64,000 nucleotides of DNA from Pelobates cultripes (lineage: Eukaryota > Chordata > Amphibia > Anura > Pelobatidae): NCBI GenBank assembly GCA_933207985.1, contig OW240924.1, positions 66,025,576 through 66,089,575 of the forward strand. Direction: 5' to 3'. Made by a program: the position numbers and the translations under genes. Shown here piece by piece: positions 35,420-47,099 of this stretch. Under the pieces are notes generated by a model. The model was not told the DNA's origin, made no database searches, and saw only the letters and a program-made list of their open reading frames with translations. Numbering within the stretch: the first letter of the stretch is position 1; each line of letters opens with the position of its first letter.

Positions 35420-36002
35420 TGGGCACAAGTAACATCCCCTGGATGTACCAGGAAACCAGAGTAATTTGAATGTACCATTCCTGGTTAAATACTTTGTTAT
35501 TATAATTATTAATTATTATTAAATATTATTATTATTATTTATTATTATTTAGGACACTAAATGCAATCAAATGTAATAATAACATCAACATGTTTAACAA
35601 GGAAAGATACATTTAGCTTGACATTAGTTTCTAGGTATGTCCTGTAGTCTAGATGTTACTATCCAATTGAATCATAATCTTTCGATTATTCTCAGAAAAA
35701 TAAAAGGCTCAGCGGAGCTTGTCAGGAATCACTCTTCTTATTCATAAGCTATCTCACCAGCTCAGCTGCATTTGTATTTTCAGTAATGATGGTGTCTTCC
35801 CTTTAAATGATTGTTAAACCACACACAGATTTCATACTCATTCATACATAGTGATATACAAGTGAGTTACAAATGTCTGTCAAATTTTATGTCATGAACA
35901 CAGTTCTTCAAGGGCATGAGAACACCACCTGCAGTGTTCGATCCCGTCCTTATTCACCAACCCTGCTCCATCTTCCAGACAGTACCTAAGACAGTATCAC
36001 AC
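35420..36002. other. ATT-rich stretch, otherwise unassigned
   Basis: An ATT-repeat-rich block lies at 35495-35550. The rest has no features that I can support. Confidence 0.5.
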
Positions 36003-36452
36003 TCTACAACACTATAGACTCCAAAACAACTGTACCTTAATGAAGCCGTTATGATGTCTAAATTATGGCCCTACAGTTTCACTGCTCAGTTCTCTGCCAT
36101 TTAGTAGTTAAATCACTTTGTTTATGCAGTCCTAATGAATTTCTTATCGCCCACACTATTAATAGCTTGCTAGACCTTGAGGAGCCTCCTGTATGTGATG
36201 ACAGTTCAATTTGCAGAGCAGGAAATAAAAACCTTCAAAGTAAATTAATATATAATTAAAAGTGAAATCATTTTTTTCATGCAGGCTGTGTCAGTCACAG
36301 GCAGGGGAGGTGTGACTAGAGCTGCAGAAACAGAAACAAAAGTGATTTAACTCCTAAATGAGAATTGAGCAGTGAGTCTTCAGGGGAATGATCTATACGC
36401 CAAAACTGCTTCAATCAGATAAAGTTATTTTGGTGACTAAAGTGTCCCTTTA
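36003..36452. mobile_element. T2-like MITE, about 450 bp
   Basis: The right end reads GTGACTAAAGTGTCCCTTTAA, closing at the TTAA of 36449-36452. The left end is eroded (ACACTATAGACTCCAAAACA at 36009). The interior TTTCACTGCTCAGTTCTCTG and GCAGGGGAGGTGTGACTA blocks match the complete copy at 59240-59787, so they are one subfamily. Confidence 0.75.
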
Positions 36453-36479
36453 AAGATAGAAGCAGTGAGTGGAACACTA

Positions 36480-37124
36480 CTGAGAGGATAACTTTACTGC
36501 ACTTTTCTAGAGTGGCAAGACTTGATTTCTGTACTTGTTTTTTTCTTTCCTCAACTGACCCATTTTTTCCAATTCTCTTCTGCATGTTCCTTCGACTTTC
36601 TTCTTAGTTCTGTTTCTTTCCCTTTCCATTATTTTCGTTTTTCCAAAATCCTCCTACTTCAGTCTGCACTTTTATTTCACCTTCTTTCTCAGTCTTCCTT
36701 CTGCCCGTCTCATACTTTATCTACTGCCCTTCTCTCCCCCTCTTCTCTCGGTCATGCCCCCGTCCTCTCCCATCTCCTGTCCTTAATACATATCTTGCAT
36801 TATCATACCTCCTTCATAGCGTTGCTTCTTCTGGTTTTCCTCTATTCCTCTAACCTACGTCCTGCTATCTGGACTTTAATGTTTCTCTCCATCTCTCTTT
36901 TTTCACTTGTTTCTAACCAATTCCACAGTTTTGTTCCTTATTCTTGCATTTTCTTCATCGTCTCTCTTGTGAATGACCAGATTTATAGCTTAGGTGTCTG
37001 TGGGTACAGAATCCTCTGGTTCCCCCATCCCCTCAGAAATGAGTTATGTGTTGCTTTCTCAGAGTTTTAAATGATGTACAAAATAGTCAAGATGTACATT
37101 TCTCCATCCTTCCACCTACGAAGA
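36480..37124. other. Pyrimidine-rich tract, non-coding
   Basis: A CT-rich run at about 36540-36960 produces a 182-codon frame rich in Ser, Leu and Phe. The composition explains the frame. No domain is visible. Confidence 0.6.
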
Positions 37125-37236
37125 AAAAAAAAAATTAAATAACCGTATACCAAAAAAAATAAAAAAAATTAAATAACCGTATACCAAAAAAAATAAAAAT
37201 TAAATTACTGTATACCAAAAAAAAAAAAATTAAAGT
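37125..37236. repeat. 31-34 bp tandem repeat, 3 copies
   Basis: Units of AATTAAATAACCGTATACC plus an A-rich run start at about 37132, 37166 and 37198. The third has ACTGTATACC. Confidence 0.9.
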
Positions 37237-38718
37237 GAATCTAAAAAGGAAAAATACATATATGTCTAGTGAAGGTAGAATACCCATGAAGACTCTATCC
37301 TCCATCGTGTATCACTTTTTAAGTTTTACCATTTGCTGTTTGATACATGAAATCTATATTTCATGGGGTATATATGAAATAATACACGAACAATCAAATA
37401 ATAATTCACCTATGATCAGTCAAAAAATATATATATATAATGAAAATGTGTTTACCTTATAACAAAAACAGTTTAACGCCATTTATTGAGCATTCATAGA
37501 TACTTGTACGACTATATATTGTATAGATATTTAACTCCAAAAGATTTACTCTGTGATTTACAATTCACATAGCTATAAAGTACAATATGAGCAGATATAT
37601 AAATCTTATAATATTAGATAAAATAGGTACACAGACATTGGATGTGCATGTTCCGTAGACAATTCGGTATGACAAAAATGCTGAATTATATATGTCTCTT
37701 CTGATATATTAGTTGATGACAATCACTGCGTGTTGTATCTTTTTGGGGTGTTGAAAAGGCTCCCCAACCCCAAATTTAATTTGTGAACTAGGCAACATCA
37801 CGAATGCTATGCTTAACTCAATAGACTAATTTCCCCTAAGAGAAAGAATGGAAACGTCTATTATATGTGTTTTATATAATTTCCCTAGGCTGAAATGTGC
37901 TTTTGGCAAACATTGCTCAGCTGCTGTTGTTTTCACAGAGTAGTTGGTAAGACCTAGTTAGATAATGAGCTGGCAAACACTTTTGAAATGTTTACAGTGT
38001 TCTTTAAAGTGAAAAGATATTTCTGTGCTTTGAAACAGCTTTTTTTTTTTATCTCTGTAAACAGCAAAACTCAGGAATAAAAAGAAAAAAAAATATGCGG
38101 ATGCGAGACGCAGGTTTTGCAGCGTGAACTGATACAACCTCTACAGCAGGAAGACATAATTACCTCTACAGCAGGAAGAGGAAGCCTTCTAACTATAAAA
38201 TCGCTTAGCTCTCATTCAGATCTGACAAAGGATCTTTAGAGATGTAGTTCAATAAACCTGGAACACCTACAGGCTAATGGCTGACAGAAAGCGGAACTGT
38301 CACTTTTGCGGAAATTAAACCGTTGAAAAAACCATTTTAAAAATAATATTAAAGATTTAGCAAGTGGCAATCACAATCCAGTTCAGTCCTGGCACAGTTA
38401 GGGCACACAATGCAAATTAGGAGCAGAACAGAAACATTGTTTCGATGTATCTTCTTCCAATAATGATCAGTGCTATAAAATGTAACCATTTATAATATTG
38501 ATTGACAGGTAGCTAAGATGAAAGCACTCCATTTACAGCATATATGTGTGGACTGCTACATTGAATTCAATTTTTCACACGTCACAACAATGTATTTGCT
38601 AAATATAGTGTATAAATGAACTGAAAAGAAAAATTCTGGAAAACAGCAGTTCTCCTTTCAGAGGTGGTGACACCAAGAGTAAGTTTTATCTCTTCATAAC
38701 ATGTCAATGAAATCATGA
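37237..38718. other. Mostly unassigned; T2-type fragment inside
   Basis: At 38288-38500, GGAACTGTCACTTTTGCGGA and CAGTCCTGGCACAGTTAGGG match a MITE-like unit at 63455-63758. The left part holds only AT-rich non-coding sequence with a 75-codon frame of no resemblance. Confidence 0.5.
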
Positions 38719-39247
38719 TACTGGGTTAGTAAAAATTCAAAGTAGGGGTTGAGGAGTCCATAACCTTTTATATTAATGAACCAATTTCAATGATATTATA
38801 TATATAATGAATGCTTAAAGTATGGAGATTTGTTTGGCTATATACGGAAGATGACATCTTTTAAATGTTGCATTGTTCACGACATTGGCTAATGTTTGAG
38901 GCTCTAATGCTTGAATCTCTGCACAGATATTTCCACCGTGCTGGTCAATTGGACGTGGTTTGTTCACGTACACCCACTCCTTCAGATATCCCCACAGTAA
39001 GTAATCAGAAGCTGAAAGGTCAGCCAAAAGTAACGGCAAATTATTCTGGGAATTTCGTAAAATTATCAGCTCAAACAGTTGAAAATAAAATTCCATTCTT
39101 CCAACTTTTTGTTCCTTCGTGAAATTACACGGGATGAATCTCCCAAGACTCCGTTATAATATGTACCTGCAAGAAAAAAATTGAACTACTAAAAAATGAG
39201 TTATTGACATGTCAAATCCTACTCTGAATTTTGGCGTACCCTGCATA
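38719..39247 (-). mobile_element. Mariner-like element, internally deleted, TA target
   Basis: TA at both ends (38719-38720 and 39246-39247) bounds inverted repeats. GTAAAAATTCAAAGTAGG on the left corresponds to GCCAAAATTCAGAGTAGG from the right. Inside, a minus-strand frame (38815-39096) reads ADLSASDYLLWGYLKEWVY and then KPRPIDQ. This is the SDYLLWGYLK-type end of IS630/Tc1/mariner-superfamily transposases common in arthropods. Most of the transposase and two of the three catalytic acids are missing, so the unit is a non-autonomous remnant. Confidence 0.7.
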
Positions 39248-39867
39248 ACAGGATTTGCTTAACGTCTTGTTGTTAAGGGGTTAAATAACGCTACCCTATA
39301 CATGCACTCCAGTTTACAAAACCCTCCCAGCAGAGTTTCTGTCATTGAGTCCTGTTATAAAACCTTATTACAGATTTGGTAGCAGTTATATAAACCGAGG
39401 CAATGTTATATAACCAATATCTAATCTTGAAATTACAGGTCGTCCTTTAGCCTAGTTTCACACTGCACCTGCTTAATCTAGAAGCTTGTGTTCCTCATTT
39501 GTTTATTTTGGACATGTATCTGTTCAAGAAAGGATGGCAGCACTACTGAGGATTTTTCTGTGCAACGTTTTTATGGGTTTTTTTTCATTTTAGTTTATCT
39601 TTCATGAATATTTTGATTACGCTGTTGGATAGTATTTATAATTGGAGATGCTAAATGCTATTGAATGTCTTCTGTGTGTAACAAAGTAACAACAATCTTT
39701 TTGTCTGAATCGTTTAACATCTAAATGTCATCAAAATCTATATCTCAAAGCATATCCATCACGTATAAATGGCACGGGGGTAATTCAGAAATGATAAAAG
39801 TAAATGAGTATACTGTGCTTGCAAATTGACTGTTTAGCATATGAAAGCAACTAGCAGAGAGGGAAAT
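39248..39867. other. No recognised feature
   Basis: No frames, repeat ends or RNA-like structures that I can support. Confidence 0.5.
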
Positions 39868-40935
39868 AAAAAAAGGACACTCAAGACCCCTAAAGCACTT
39901 TAGTTTGCTGAAAAACTTTATACATGAAGAGTATGTCCTCTTTTTTCATTTAACAAAAAGTTCAGAATTAAATAGAAATTAGCATGTTTATAAAATAACC
40001 TGGTAACACCACTTTGGCTTTCAAACAGACAATTAATCCTGTCACTTCCTGGTTTGTAGGGATGTGCATGGGCAAAAAATTTGGTTCGCTTCGGATTGGA
40101 AATTCGGGAAAGTAAAAATATTCATCTGTTTTGGCAATTCGGACCAATGACATTCAGTTCGGCACTTCGGAACTGCCGAACGTCATCACTTCGGAACTTC
40201 GCAACTTCAGATATTCGTAAGCATTCGAATGTCCAAATGGCACAAATTCATACGAATGTACATTCGGAACGAAACTAATTGCACATGTCTACTTTATATA
40301 TCTTATATAATAATTGGCTAAGGATCTTTGTCCGATGCAGTCATGCGCAGTAGAGACTGCGCGAGACTGCATGGGACAAACATCCCGTGCCAGGCGCACG
40401 TCCTTCAGGGTCCGCTGTCAACCGCAATGTGATGCGTACAAGATATGACATAATTGCACAAAAGGAATTAGCTTATTGGTCAAGATTCCTGTCACCATTC
40501 ACATAATTTTCCCTCCCTCTCTCTTGTTTTGAAACTTTTCAGAAATCTGAATCACTTCGGCGCTTCTGAGCTTCAGCACTTCCGAACTACCGAACTTCAG
40601 TGCTTCGGGACATTCGTAAGCATTTGAATGTCTGAATGGCATGAAATTCATATGAATCTACATGAGGAACTAAACAGTGGAGCAAAACTCAAGAGACAGA
40701 GAATTGCTCAGAGCACCTGCCTTCCAAAGACTTTTCATTGAGCTGTATTAGGAAGTCTGTGATTGGACAGTCACAGAAAGTCTGGGTGGGGTTAGAAGGT
40801 GATGTTTTGCAAAGGCAGCAAGCAAGAGAAATGCATGAAAACACATTATTAAATGCATGCAAGTTTTTATTTGGGGTATATATTAAACAGTGTTTTTTAT
40901 TTATTTTGTATTTGGACCCTGGAGTGTCTCTTCAG
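39868..40935 (-). mobile_element. T2-like MITE, inverted, split by another MITE
   Basis: The two halves (39868-40056 and 40679-40935) together reproduce, inverted, the unit seen at 41300-41671. Shared blocks are AAGAGTATGTCCTCTTTTT, CACTTCCTGGTTTG, GCAAAACTCAAGAGACAGAG and GACTTTTCATTGAGCTGTAT. The ends AGGACACTC and GGAGTGTCTCTTCAG are degraded forms of the T2 terminus. The middle is a separate insertion. Confidence 0.7.
40057..40678. mobile_element. MITE with TTCGG-rich interior, inserted in a T2 MITE
   Basis: TAGGGATGTGCA at 40057-40068 pairs with TGCACATGTCTA at 40280-40291, so 40057-40291 is a complete small element. Its interior is rich in CATTCG and TTCGG motifs. From about 40545 to 40678 a second, diverged copy of its right portion occurs (GGGACATTCGTAAGCATTTG versus ATTCGTAAGCATTCGAATGT). 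The superfamily is unknown. Confidence 0.6.
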
Positions 40936-41265
40936 GTAACCAAGTTACCTGATCAGGAAGATCCGTACAAGGACATTGGGGTAACATTTTAAATATTGCT
41001 CAATCACCATCAAAACTAGTGGGATGGTCCAGCGGATTCCATTCGTGTTCCAGGCAGATGATTCCACTTTTAGAAACCACATCCACAGAATTTAACTAGG
41101 CTCTAGTACTGGGGAAGATCTGCCTGAATATTTTCCTACACTTAACACAAAATCATAAACAAATGAAAAGCATAAAACAAATGCAAGCTGACACGCCAAT
41201 GCAAAGTACATATTTAGTTATGTTTGCGGAAAAGTAATCGCTTCCAATGCTCAATATCCAGATGC

Positions 41266-41301
<36 letters not shown>
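41266..41301. repeat. TA microsatellite
   Basis: Eighteen TA units at the left edge of the next MITE, apparently replacing its left terminus. Confidence 0.95.
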
Positions 41302-41304
<3 letters not shown>

Positions 41305-41671
41305 TATTTAACAGATATACCCAAATGAAAAACATGCACATATTTAATTAGGCATTTTTTACATTGAGAATATATATTTAAAAAAAACACTTGCAAAAGC
41401 TGCAGATGTCTTGTCTGTATCTTTTGCAAGACCTCAGCTTCTAACCCCGCCCATACGTTCTGCATCTGTCCAATCACAGATTTCCCAATGCAGCTCAATG
41501 AGAAGTCTTTGCAAGGCAGGTGCTCTGGGCAATTGCTGCCTCTTGAGTTTAGCTCCACTGAGCTAACCAAACCAGGAAGTAACAGGACTCGTAACTGTAA
41601 CAAGAAAAGAGGGCACACTCTTCGCACATAAAGCACTTGAGCAAGCTTAAGTGTCTTAGGGGTCCATTTAA
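41300..41671 (+). mobile_element. T2-like MITE, left end replaced by TA repeat
   Basis: TCACTATTTAACAGATATACC through GCAGCTCAATGAGAAGTCTT and AAACCAGGAAGTAACAGGAC to the end at TCCATTTAA (TTAA 41668-41671). It provides the uninterrupted reference for the split copies at 31334-33428 and 39868-40935. Confidence 0.7.
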
Positions 41672-41738
41672 ATGGGGTTCGAGAAAGTGGGAGATGAGAA
41701 TGGACAGGAAACGGAAGGTAAAATTTGTAAAAATGTAT

Positions 41739-41810
41739 TTAAAGGGACACTCTAACCACTGCAGCTTAATGTAGATTGTTTGTATTTCAATCATTAGAGT
41801 GGTCCTTTAA
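41739..41810. mobile_element. Minimal T2-like MITE, 72 bp
   Basis: TTAAAGGGACACTCTAACCA on the left mirrors TAGAGTGGTCCTTTAA on the right, with TTAA at both ends. Only the terminal repeats and a short loop remain. Confidence 0.75.
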
Positions 41811-42428
41811 CTCAATAAAAATGCTTATCTTCAAAAAAGGTGATTTCTGCCTTTCTGTGAGACACGGCTGTCATGAGCCACCATATTTTAATAAAAGTTT
41901 GTATTTTATCACATTTTAAAGTTTTATACTGAAATGATGATAATGAACCTTTAAATATAATGTACAGTAAGCCTAACCTCAGTAAGTACATGGGATGGGA
42001 TCAAAGCGATAACAATGCATATTTCTGATACTGGGAGTAGTTGGGCTTAGCCAAAAAAACTGCAGTGATGCAGATAAACAGAGAATCCATCTGGGGCTCT
42101 CATTATACGAGTGTAAGCAATATACACGCCAGTAAGTCCATAATAAAGAAAACCGCAAAGGATCAACTAAGCCAGAATAGCAGAGTCATACAAAGTTGAG
42201 TCAAATACCAGAAAATCCACTGCCTTCAGTATGCAATTATAAGGCTATCAAAACCCACAACAGAGCATTAAAGAACAAGTGAATTTCACAAGAACAGTCA
42301 ATGTATTGAAATATATGAATTCTACAGCCTTCTTCGTAAAGTTTCAAAGTACTTTCATGGTAGCCATCACATGTTTCAAAAATTTCTGGGTCTTTATCGA
42401 TTCTAGATCTAGTCACGCAAACTAGATC

Positions 42429-42639
42429 ACTAGAACACTCCAAGCACCATAACCACTATGCAGTAGAGACAGATGTTCCAAGCAAGAGACGTTCCTGGCT
42501 TACCGGCGTTAGTAGTTGAGGCAGCTCCTAATAAACCCAAGCTAAGTGTCAAACTGTTCACAAATGGTTTGACTACCTACAATGGGGGGTGCAGGGCTGG
42601 CACTGTAACCACTGGAGCAAACTTGAAGTGTTCCTTTAA
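42429..42639. mobile_element. T2-like MITE, about 210 bp
   Basis: CACTAGAACACTCCAAGCACC on the left and GCAAACTTGAAGTGTTCCTT TAA on the right form inverted ends, with TTAA at 42636-42639. The left TTAA is lost. Confidence 0.6.
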
Positions 42640-43487
42640 ATAAGTACAGTTCACAAGTGGTCGAATCAATAGTGTCACATCCAATATAAATCTGAATGTA
42701 TGCCTTAAATATTGGGTTTTTAAGGTAAACAGTGTAGAAATTCCCTTTCTTTTTTTGGGTGGGACACTATATATTGAAAAACTAATAAATTGCATTACCT
42801 ATGGATTTTTTTCTGTGATTAGAATTATGGTTGACAACATTCCAGGGATGGAATGTTGACAGGTCAATATTCTAGTGGCTGAAATAAAGGCACTTAAAAA
42901 ATGTTATGATCAAGACTTTAGAATTTACTTCTTTTTAAGCTTCTGGGAATTGAAGGTGGAGATCCCTTATTGGAGCCAACCATTAGTGCCTCTCTGCACG
43001 GTTATTAAAATCTGTCTTGTGTAGACAATCAGGCACCACGAATGAAAAAACATCAAATAATGACTACATTTTGATCTCCAGATTTCTCTTTGAATTGTCA
43101 CTTTACTGAATAACCCAGTGCATTATTTATTGTTGTGTACCAGAGAAATTGCCTAGCATGGCACAAATCTAACAAATTAATTTTCTTCATTTCAATAATC
43201 AAACATGGCTGACATAAACCAGGTGCCTCCTAACGGCAACATGTTTGGTTAGTAAATGATGGGTTGCCCTAGGTATTCTACACATTGATAGACAGCTGTT
43301 CACAGGTATTCATATGTCTGAACAATTGTACAGATTTTCTTCATTCTGCAAATTAATCCTACTAGTAGTTACAGTGACTTACGGACTTTATGTTTATGAG
43401 ACGAATGGTTCATTTTAATTACAAATAATTTTACTACTTCGCTGCTAAATTCCTACTTAGTTAAACTAAAGCCCAAAGGAGAATTCA
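42640..43487. other. No recognised feature
   Basis: Contains a small inverted pair around 42833-42865 (GTTGACAACATTCCAG/ATGGAATGTTGACA) and nothing else that I can support. Confidence 0.45.
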
Positions 43488-43584
43488 CCTTCCTTCCTTG
43501 AGCTTCAGGCAAAGATATTTCTAATGAGGTATTTCCTCTCTCTGTCTCATTAAAGATATCTTTGCCAGAAGCTCAAGGAAGCAA
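43488..43584. repeat. Palindromic MITE-like inverted repeat
   Basis: CTTCCTTGAGCTTCAGGCAA at the left pairs with TTGCCAGAAGCTCAAGGAAG at the right. Inner bases ATATTTCTAATGAGG pair with TCTCATTAAAGATAT. The inner core resembles 17122-17220. Confidence 0.75.
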
Positions 43585-43589
43585 GATGA

Positions 43590-44885
43590 ATAGTCAGTGT
43601 AGGACCCACCTTAGAGGTTTGCCTTGCCGTTGGCAGGTGGGCATCCCTCTAATGGCCAATGGAGTTACAAAATAACCTCCATTTGTTTAAATATGCATAG
43701 GGATTTGGGAAGAGCACAGGAAACTTTTTTCGTTGGTTTAAAAAAAAATATAAATTTAAAATTTTGCAGCTTCTATCAAATGTTAGTAAAGAGCTAAGAT
43801 AGAAAAAAAATATTTTTTTAAGACTGTTCATGAACTCTTCATAACCAAAAATGCAATTTTCCCTAATAAATCACAATTTTACAAATCCAGGGCCAAGTCG
43901 GTTGCCCTTTGCCAATTTAGATTTAAATCAGGGACTTTTGGCTGAAGTCGCATCTCCATTCGTAAACACATTAACGGGAAAAGAGAATACTATTAAGTTA
44001 CCGTAATGGCAAGTACAGTTAATGGCAGACTAACAAGGCAAAATAACGGTTTTGCAATTTGATTGGGATAAAACAAATAATAAAAAGAACAATATTTGTG
44101 CCATGGACTTTCATAGTCTGTTCACGATAAGATATAATTATGACATCCTTTGCTAGAACTGTGAATTATTGATGCCGAAATAAGTGCCAAGTCTGAGTGG
44201 TGCAGAATAAAATTCTATTACAGCAAAAAAAAGAAATCAGAGTTACTAAAAAACATGAAGGACCCTACAATAAATTAACCGAAGCTGAACTGAGCAGTAA
44301 AACATTGTGAAATATTATCACATTATTATTCCCTCCTGTGTACTAAAGGAAGCATTATGAAATGGTTTATTTTCATTTGCTAAAGCCAACCTCAACTTTT
44401 GGCAAAGATTTTAAAAGTACACAAAATTATCATTTTTGGTTTTTAGCATTTTGAATACAAGAGTGGTAAGTGATTGTTTGGCACTCGAATGGTTAAAAAT
44501 CTCCCCGCTGTCAGGGGCCCACTTAATGAGATTTGCAATATATCTTTCCATTAGAGTTTTGTGTGCATGTCCAACAACCCCGCTGGAGAAGATTATGACT
44601 ATAGAGTAGTGTTAAAAATAACTTAAGTCATTTTGAAAGTAGCTCAAATAAAAAATAAAAAATAAAGATGCGTATGTGAAATTAATAAAATAGGTTCAAA
44701 TACAATATGGCAAAAAAAAAGATGAAGTGTAAGCAATTAACACCTAAAGAAGGACACTTGGCTTTATCTCGAACTTCTGACCTAGTCGATGGTGTTTTGT
44801 CAGGTCACGGTGCAATCCTCTTTTCGCAAAGTAAATAAAAATTAAACATAAACACTACAGCCCAAAGACCGGCCCTTCCTCAACC
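43590..44885. other. No recognised feature
   Basis: AT-rich, with no frames over 60 codons and no terminal repeats seen. Confidence 0.45.
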
Positions 44886-45300
44886 TCACTGATACTGTGC
44901 AGTTAACATTATCCCATTATCAATGTCACTTTTGTCCAACTTGGCTAACTCGCCCCCTGTGTTCTCAGCAAATTTCAGCCACCAACTATGGCCAAAATTG
45001 ACAATGATGCGAAAGTGTTTATCCCATATTATCGTTGTACTTGAAGAGGGGCTGGTTTCTATGTGCTTTGACGAGCCCAGGCTTTTTCTAACCATTTCTG
45101 AACAATGTGGCATAAAACCAGGGTTGGCATCCAGATATTCTAACTCTATAACAATTATGTTGCTTAGAGTACCTTTTTCTGTCTTTAAAAAAGGTATAAT
45201 TAAGAGTGGCATTATCTCTCATGCATCCGGTTGTCTACAGGCTATATCAGGGATAAGCAACCTTTGGCACCCCAGAGGTTGTGGACTACATACCCCATAA
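44886..45300 (-). other. Unexplained overlapping open frames on both strands
   Basis: A 108-codon minus frame (44886-45212) and a 125-codon plus frame (44923-45300) overlap. The minus translation contains IIVIELEYLDANPGFMPHCS and SWWLKFAENTGGELAKLDKS, which looks more protein-like than its surroundings. I do not recognise either. A dead retrogene or transposon protein is possible; chance is also plausible. Confidence 0.2.
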
Positions 45301-45383
45301 TGCTCTTACACCCATAATGCTGGAAAAGCATCATGGGAGGTATAATCCAAAACATCTGGAGTGCCGAAGGTTGCCTATGCCTG
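45248..45383. mobile_element. hAT MITE with perfect 8-bp duplication
   Basis: CAGGGATAAGCAACCTTTGG at the left is mirrored by CCGAAGGTTGCCTATGCCTG at the right. It is flanked by GGCTATAT at 45240-45247 and 45384-45391, identical 8-bp copies. The interior includes CATCATGGGAGGTATA, typical of this class. Confidence 0.92.
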
Positions 45384-45391
45384 GGCTATAT

Positions 45392-46002
45392 GTTGCTGAC
45401 ATTTTTTTCTACTATGTGAGCTATTAAACATAATGGCTAAATAGAGCAGCTATAAGTTATTTTGAGACAAACCATAATGGTAGATCTATATGTCTATACG
45501 GGAAAAATATGATCCCACCAAAGTCAGATACATTTTTGTACAAATTGAATCTTCTAGGGGCTCTAGTTAATATAAAAACGTAAAAAATTGTTTTTCGTTT
45601 CATTAGCAGTCGTTTGGCAATTTGAGAACATGCTGCACAATTATTTTTAGTAGCTCAAAATCCTCACATATTTGTAAGATGTGAAGATTTTGCCAAATTT
45701 TTACGAAGTAGAAAAGAATGTAGGAAAAAAACAAAACATGTTCTATAATTAATTCAAAGAGCGTAGGACAAGGGACCAAAGCAACAGCATATCGTGGAGA
45801 CAATGTAACCCACTCTGTTACATTACATTACCTTAACAGCGGGATGGTTTTGGCATTCTTAACGAGTTCTATAAGTAGTCCTGCAAGAAACCGCTAGCCT
45901 TCAAGGATTTATATTTTTTAACTGGTGCCTCATCTAAGAAGCTTTGGGGGGCCAGGAGTACATTGCAATAACGTGACTCTAATAATGGGCATTCAGTTAC
46001 AG
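45392..46002. other. No recognised feature
   Basis: AT-rich. A 66-codon minus frame shows no resemblance to known proteins. Confidence 0.5.
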
Positions 46003-47099
46003 TACCCACTGATCAGCCACAGCATTAAAACCACCTGCCTAATATTGTGTAGGTCCCCCTCATACTGCCACAGCAGCTTTCATGTGTTAAGGCATGGACT
46101 CCACGAGACATCTGAACATGTTTTGTGGTATCTGGCACCAAGACATTAGCAGCAGATCCTTTAAGTACTTTAAGTTGCAAGATGAGACCTCCACGTATCG
46201 GATTTGTTGTTCCAGCTCATACCACAGATGCTTAATCGTATTGAGATCTGGAGAATTTGGAGGCCAAGGAAACACCTTAAACCATTCTTGAACATATTTT
46301 TTAGTGTAGCAGGGGGCATTATCCTGGTTAAAGAGGCTACTGTCATCAGGGAACATCATTGTCATGAAGGGGTGTATGTGGTCTGCAACAATCACTAGGT
46401 AGGTGGTATGTGTCAAAGTAATATCCATGTGAATGCCAGGACCCAAGGTTTCCCAGCAGAACATTGCCCAGAGCATAACACTGCCTCCGCCAGCCTGCCT
46501 TCTTCCCTTAGTGCATCCAGCTGCTATCTATTCCTCAGGTAAACAACGCACACGTACCCAGCCATCCACCTGATCTAAAAGAAAATATGCATTCATCAGA
46601 CTAGGCAGCCTTCTTCAATTGCTCCATGGTCCAGTTCTAACACTCACACCCCCCTTGAAAGCACTGTAGGCAGTGTACAAGGGTCATCATGGACACACTG
46701 ACAGGTCTGTGGCTACACAGCCCCATACATAGCATACAACATACATACATTCATTCCCCATGTGCATCAATGAGCCCTGGGCGCCCATGCCCCTGATGCA
46801 GGTTCAACAGCAGTCCTTCCTTGCACCACTTTTGGTAAGTGCATACTGGGTGCATACTGGGAACACCCCACAAGAGTTGTCATTTTGGAGATGATCTGAC
46901 CTAGTCATCAGGCCATGGTCAACGTAATTCAAATCTTTTGCATGCCCATTTTTCCTGCTTGCAACACATGAAATTCAAGAGATGACTGTTCGCTTGCTGC
47001 CTAATATATCCCACCCCTTGACAGGTGACATTGTAACAATATAATCAATTTTATCTGCTTCACCTGTCAGGAGTTTTTATGTTGTGGCAGATCAGTGTA
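46003..47099 (-). mobile_element. Full-length degenerate Tc1 transposon, 1.1 kb
   Basis: TA at 46003-46004 and 47098-47099 bounds the element. The ends CACTGATCAGCCACAGCATT and AATGTTGTGGC-type (here ATGTTGTGGCAGATCAGTG) form the inverted repeat. Length and ends match a Tc1 family that is common in fish and frogs. The transposase lies on the minus strand and is interrupted in its amino half, while the catalytic carboxy half is still open. Confidence 0.88.
46087..46476 (-). pseudogene. Tc1-like transposase, catalytic carboxy half
   Basis: The 129-codon frame reads QDNAPCYTKK, then WPPNSPDLNTIKHLWYELEQ. The Asp of QDNAP and the Glu of WYELE are separated by 34 residues, the DD34E spacing that defines Tc1 transposases, which cut and paste the element at TA sites. 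The first catalytic Asp and the paired helix-turn-helix DNA-binding half lie upstream (46480-47000), where stops and frameshifts break the frame. A complete protein would have about 340 residues. It is inactive. Confidence 0.85.

Noticed and set aside
36522..37070. 182-codon plus-strand frame
   Set aside because: Produced by a pyrimidine-rich tract; Ser/Leu/Phe-rich low complexity without a plausible domain.
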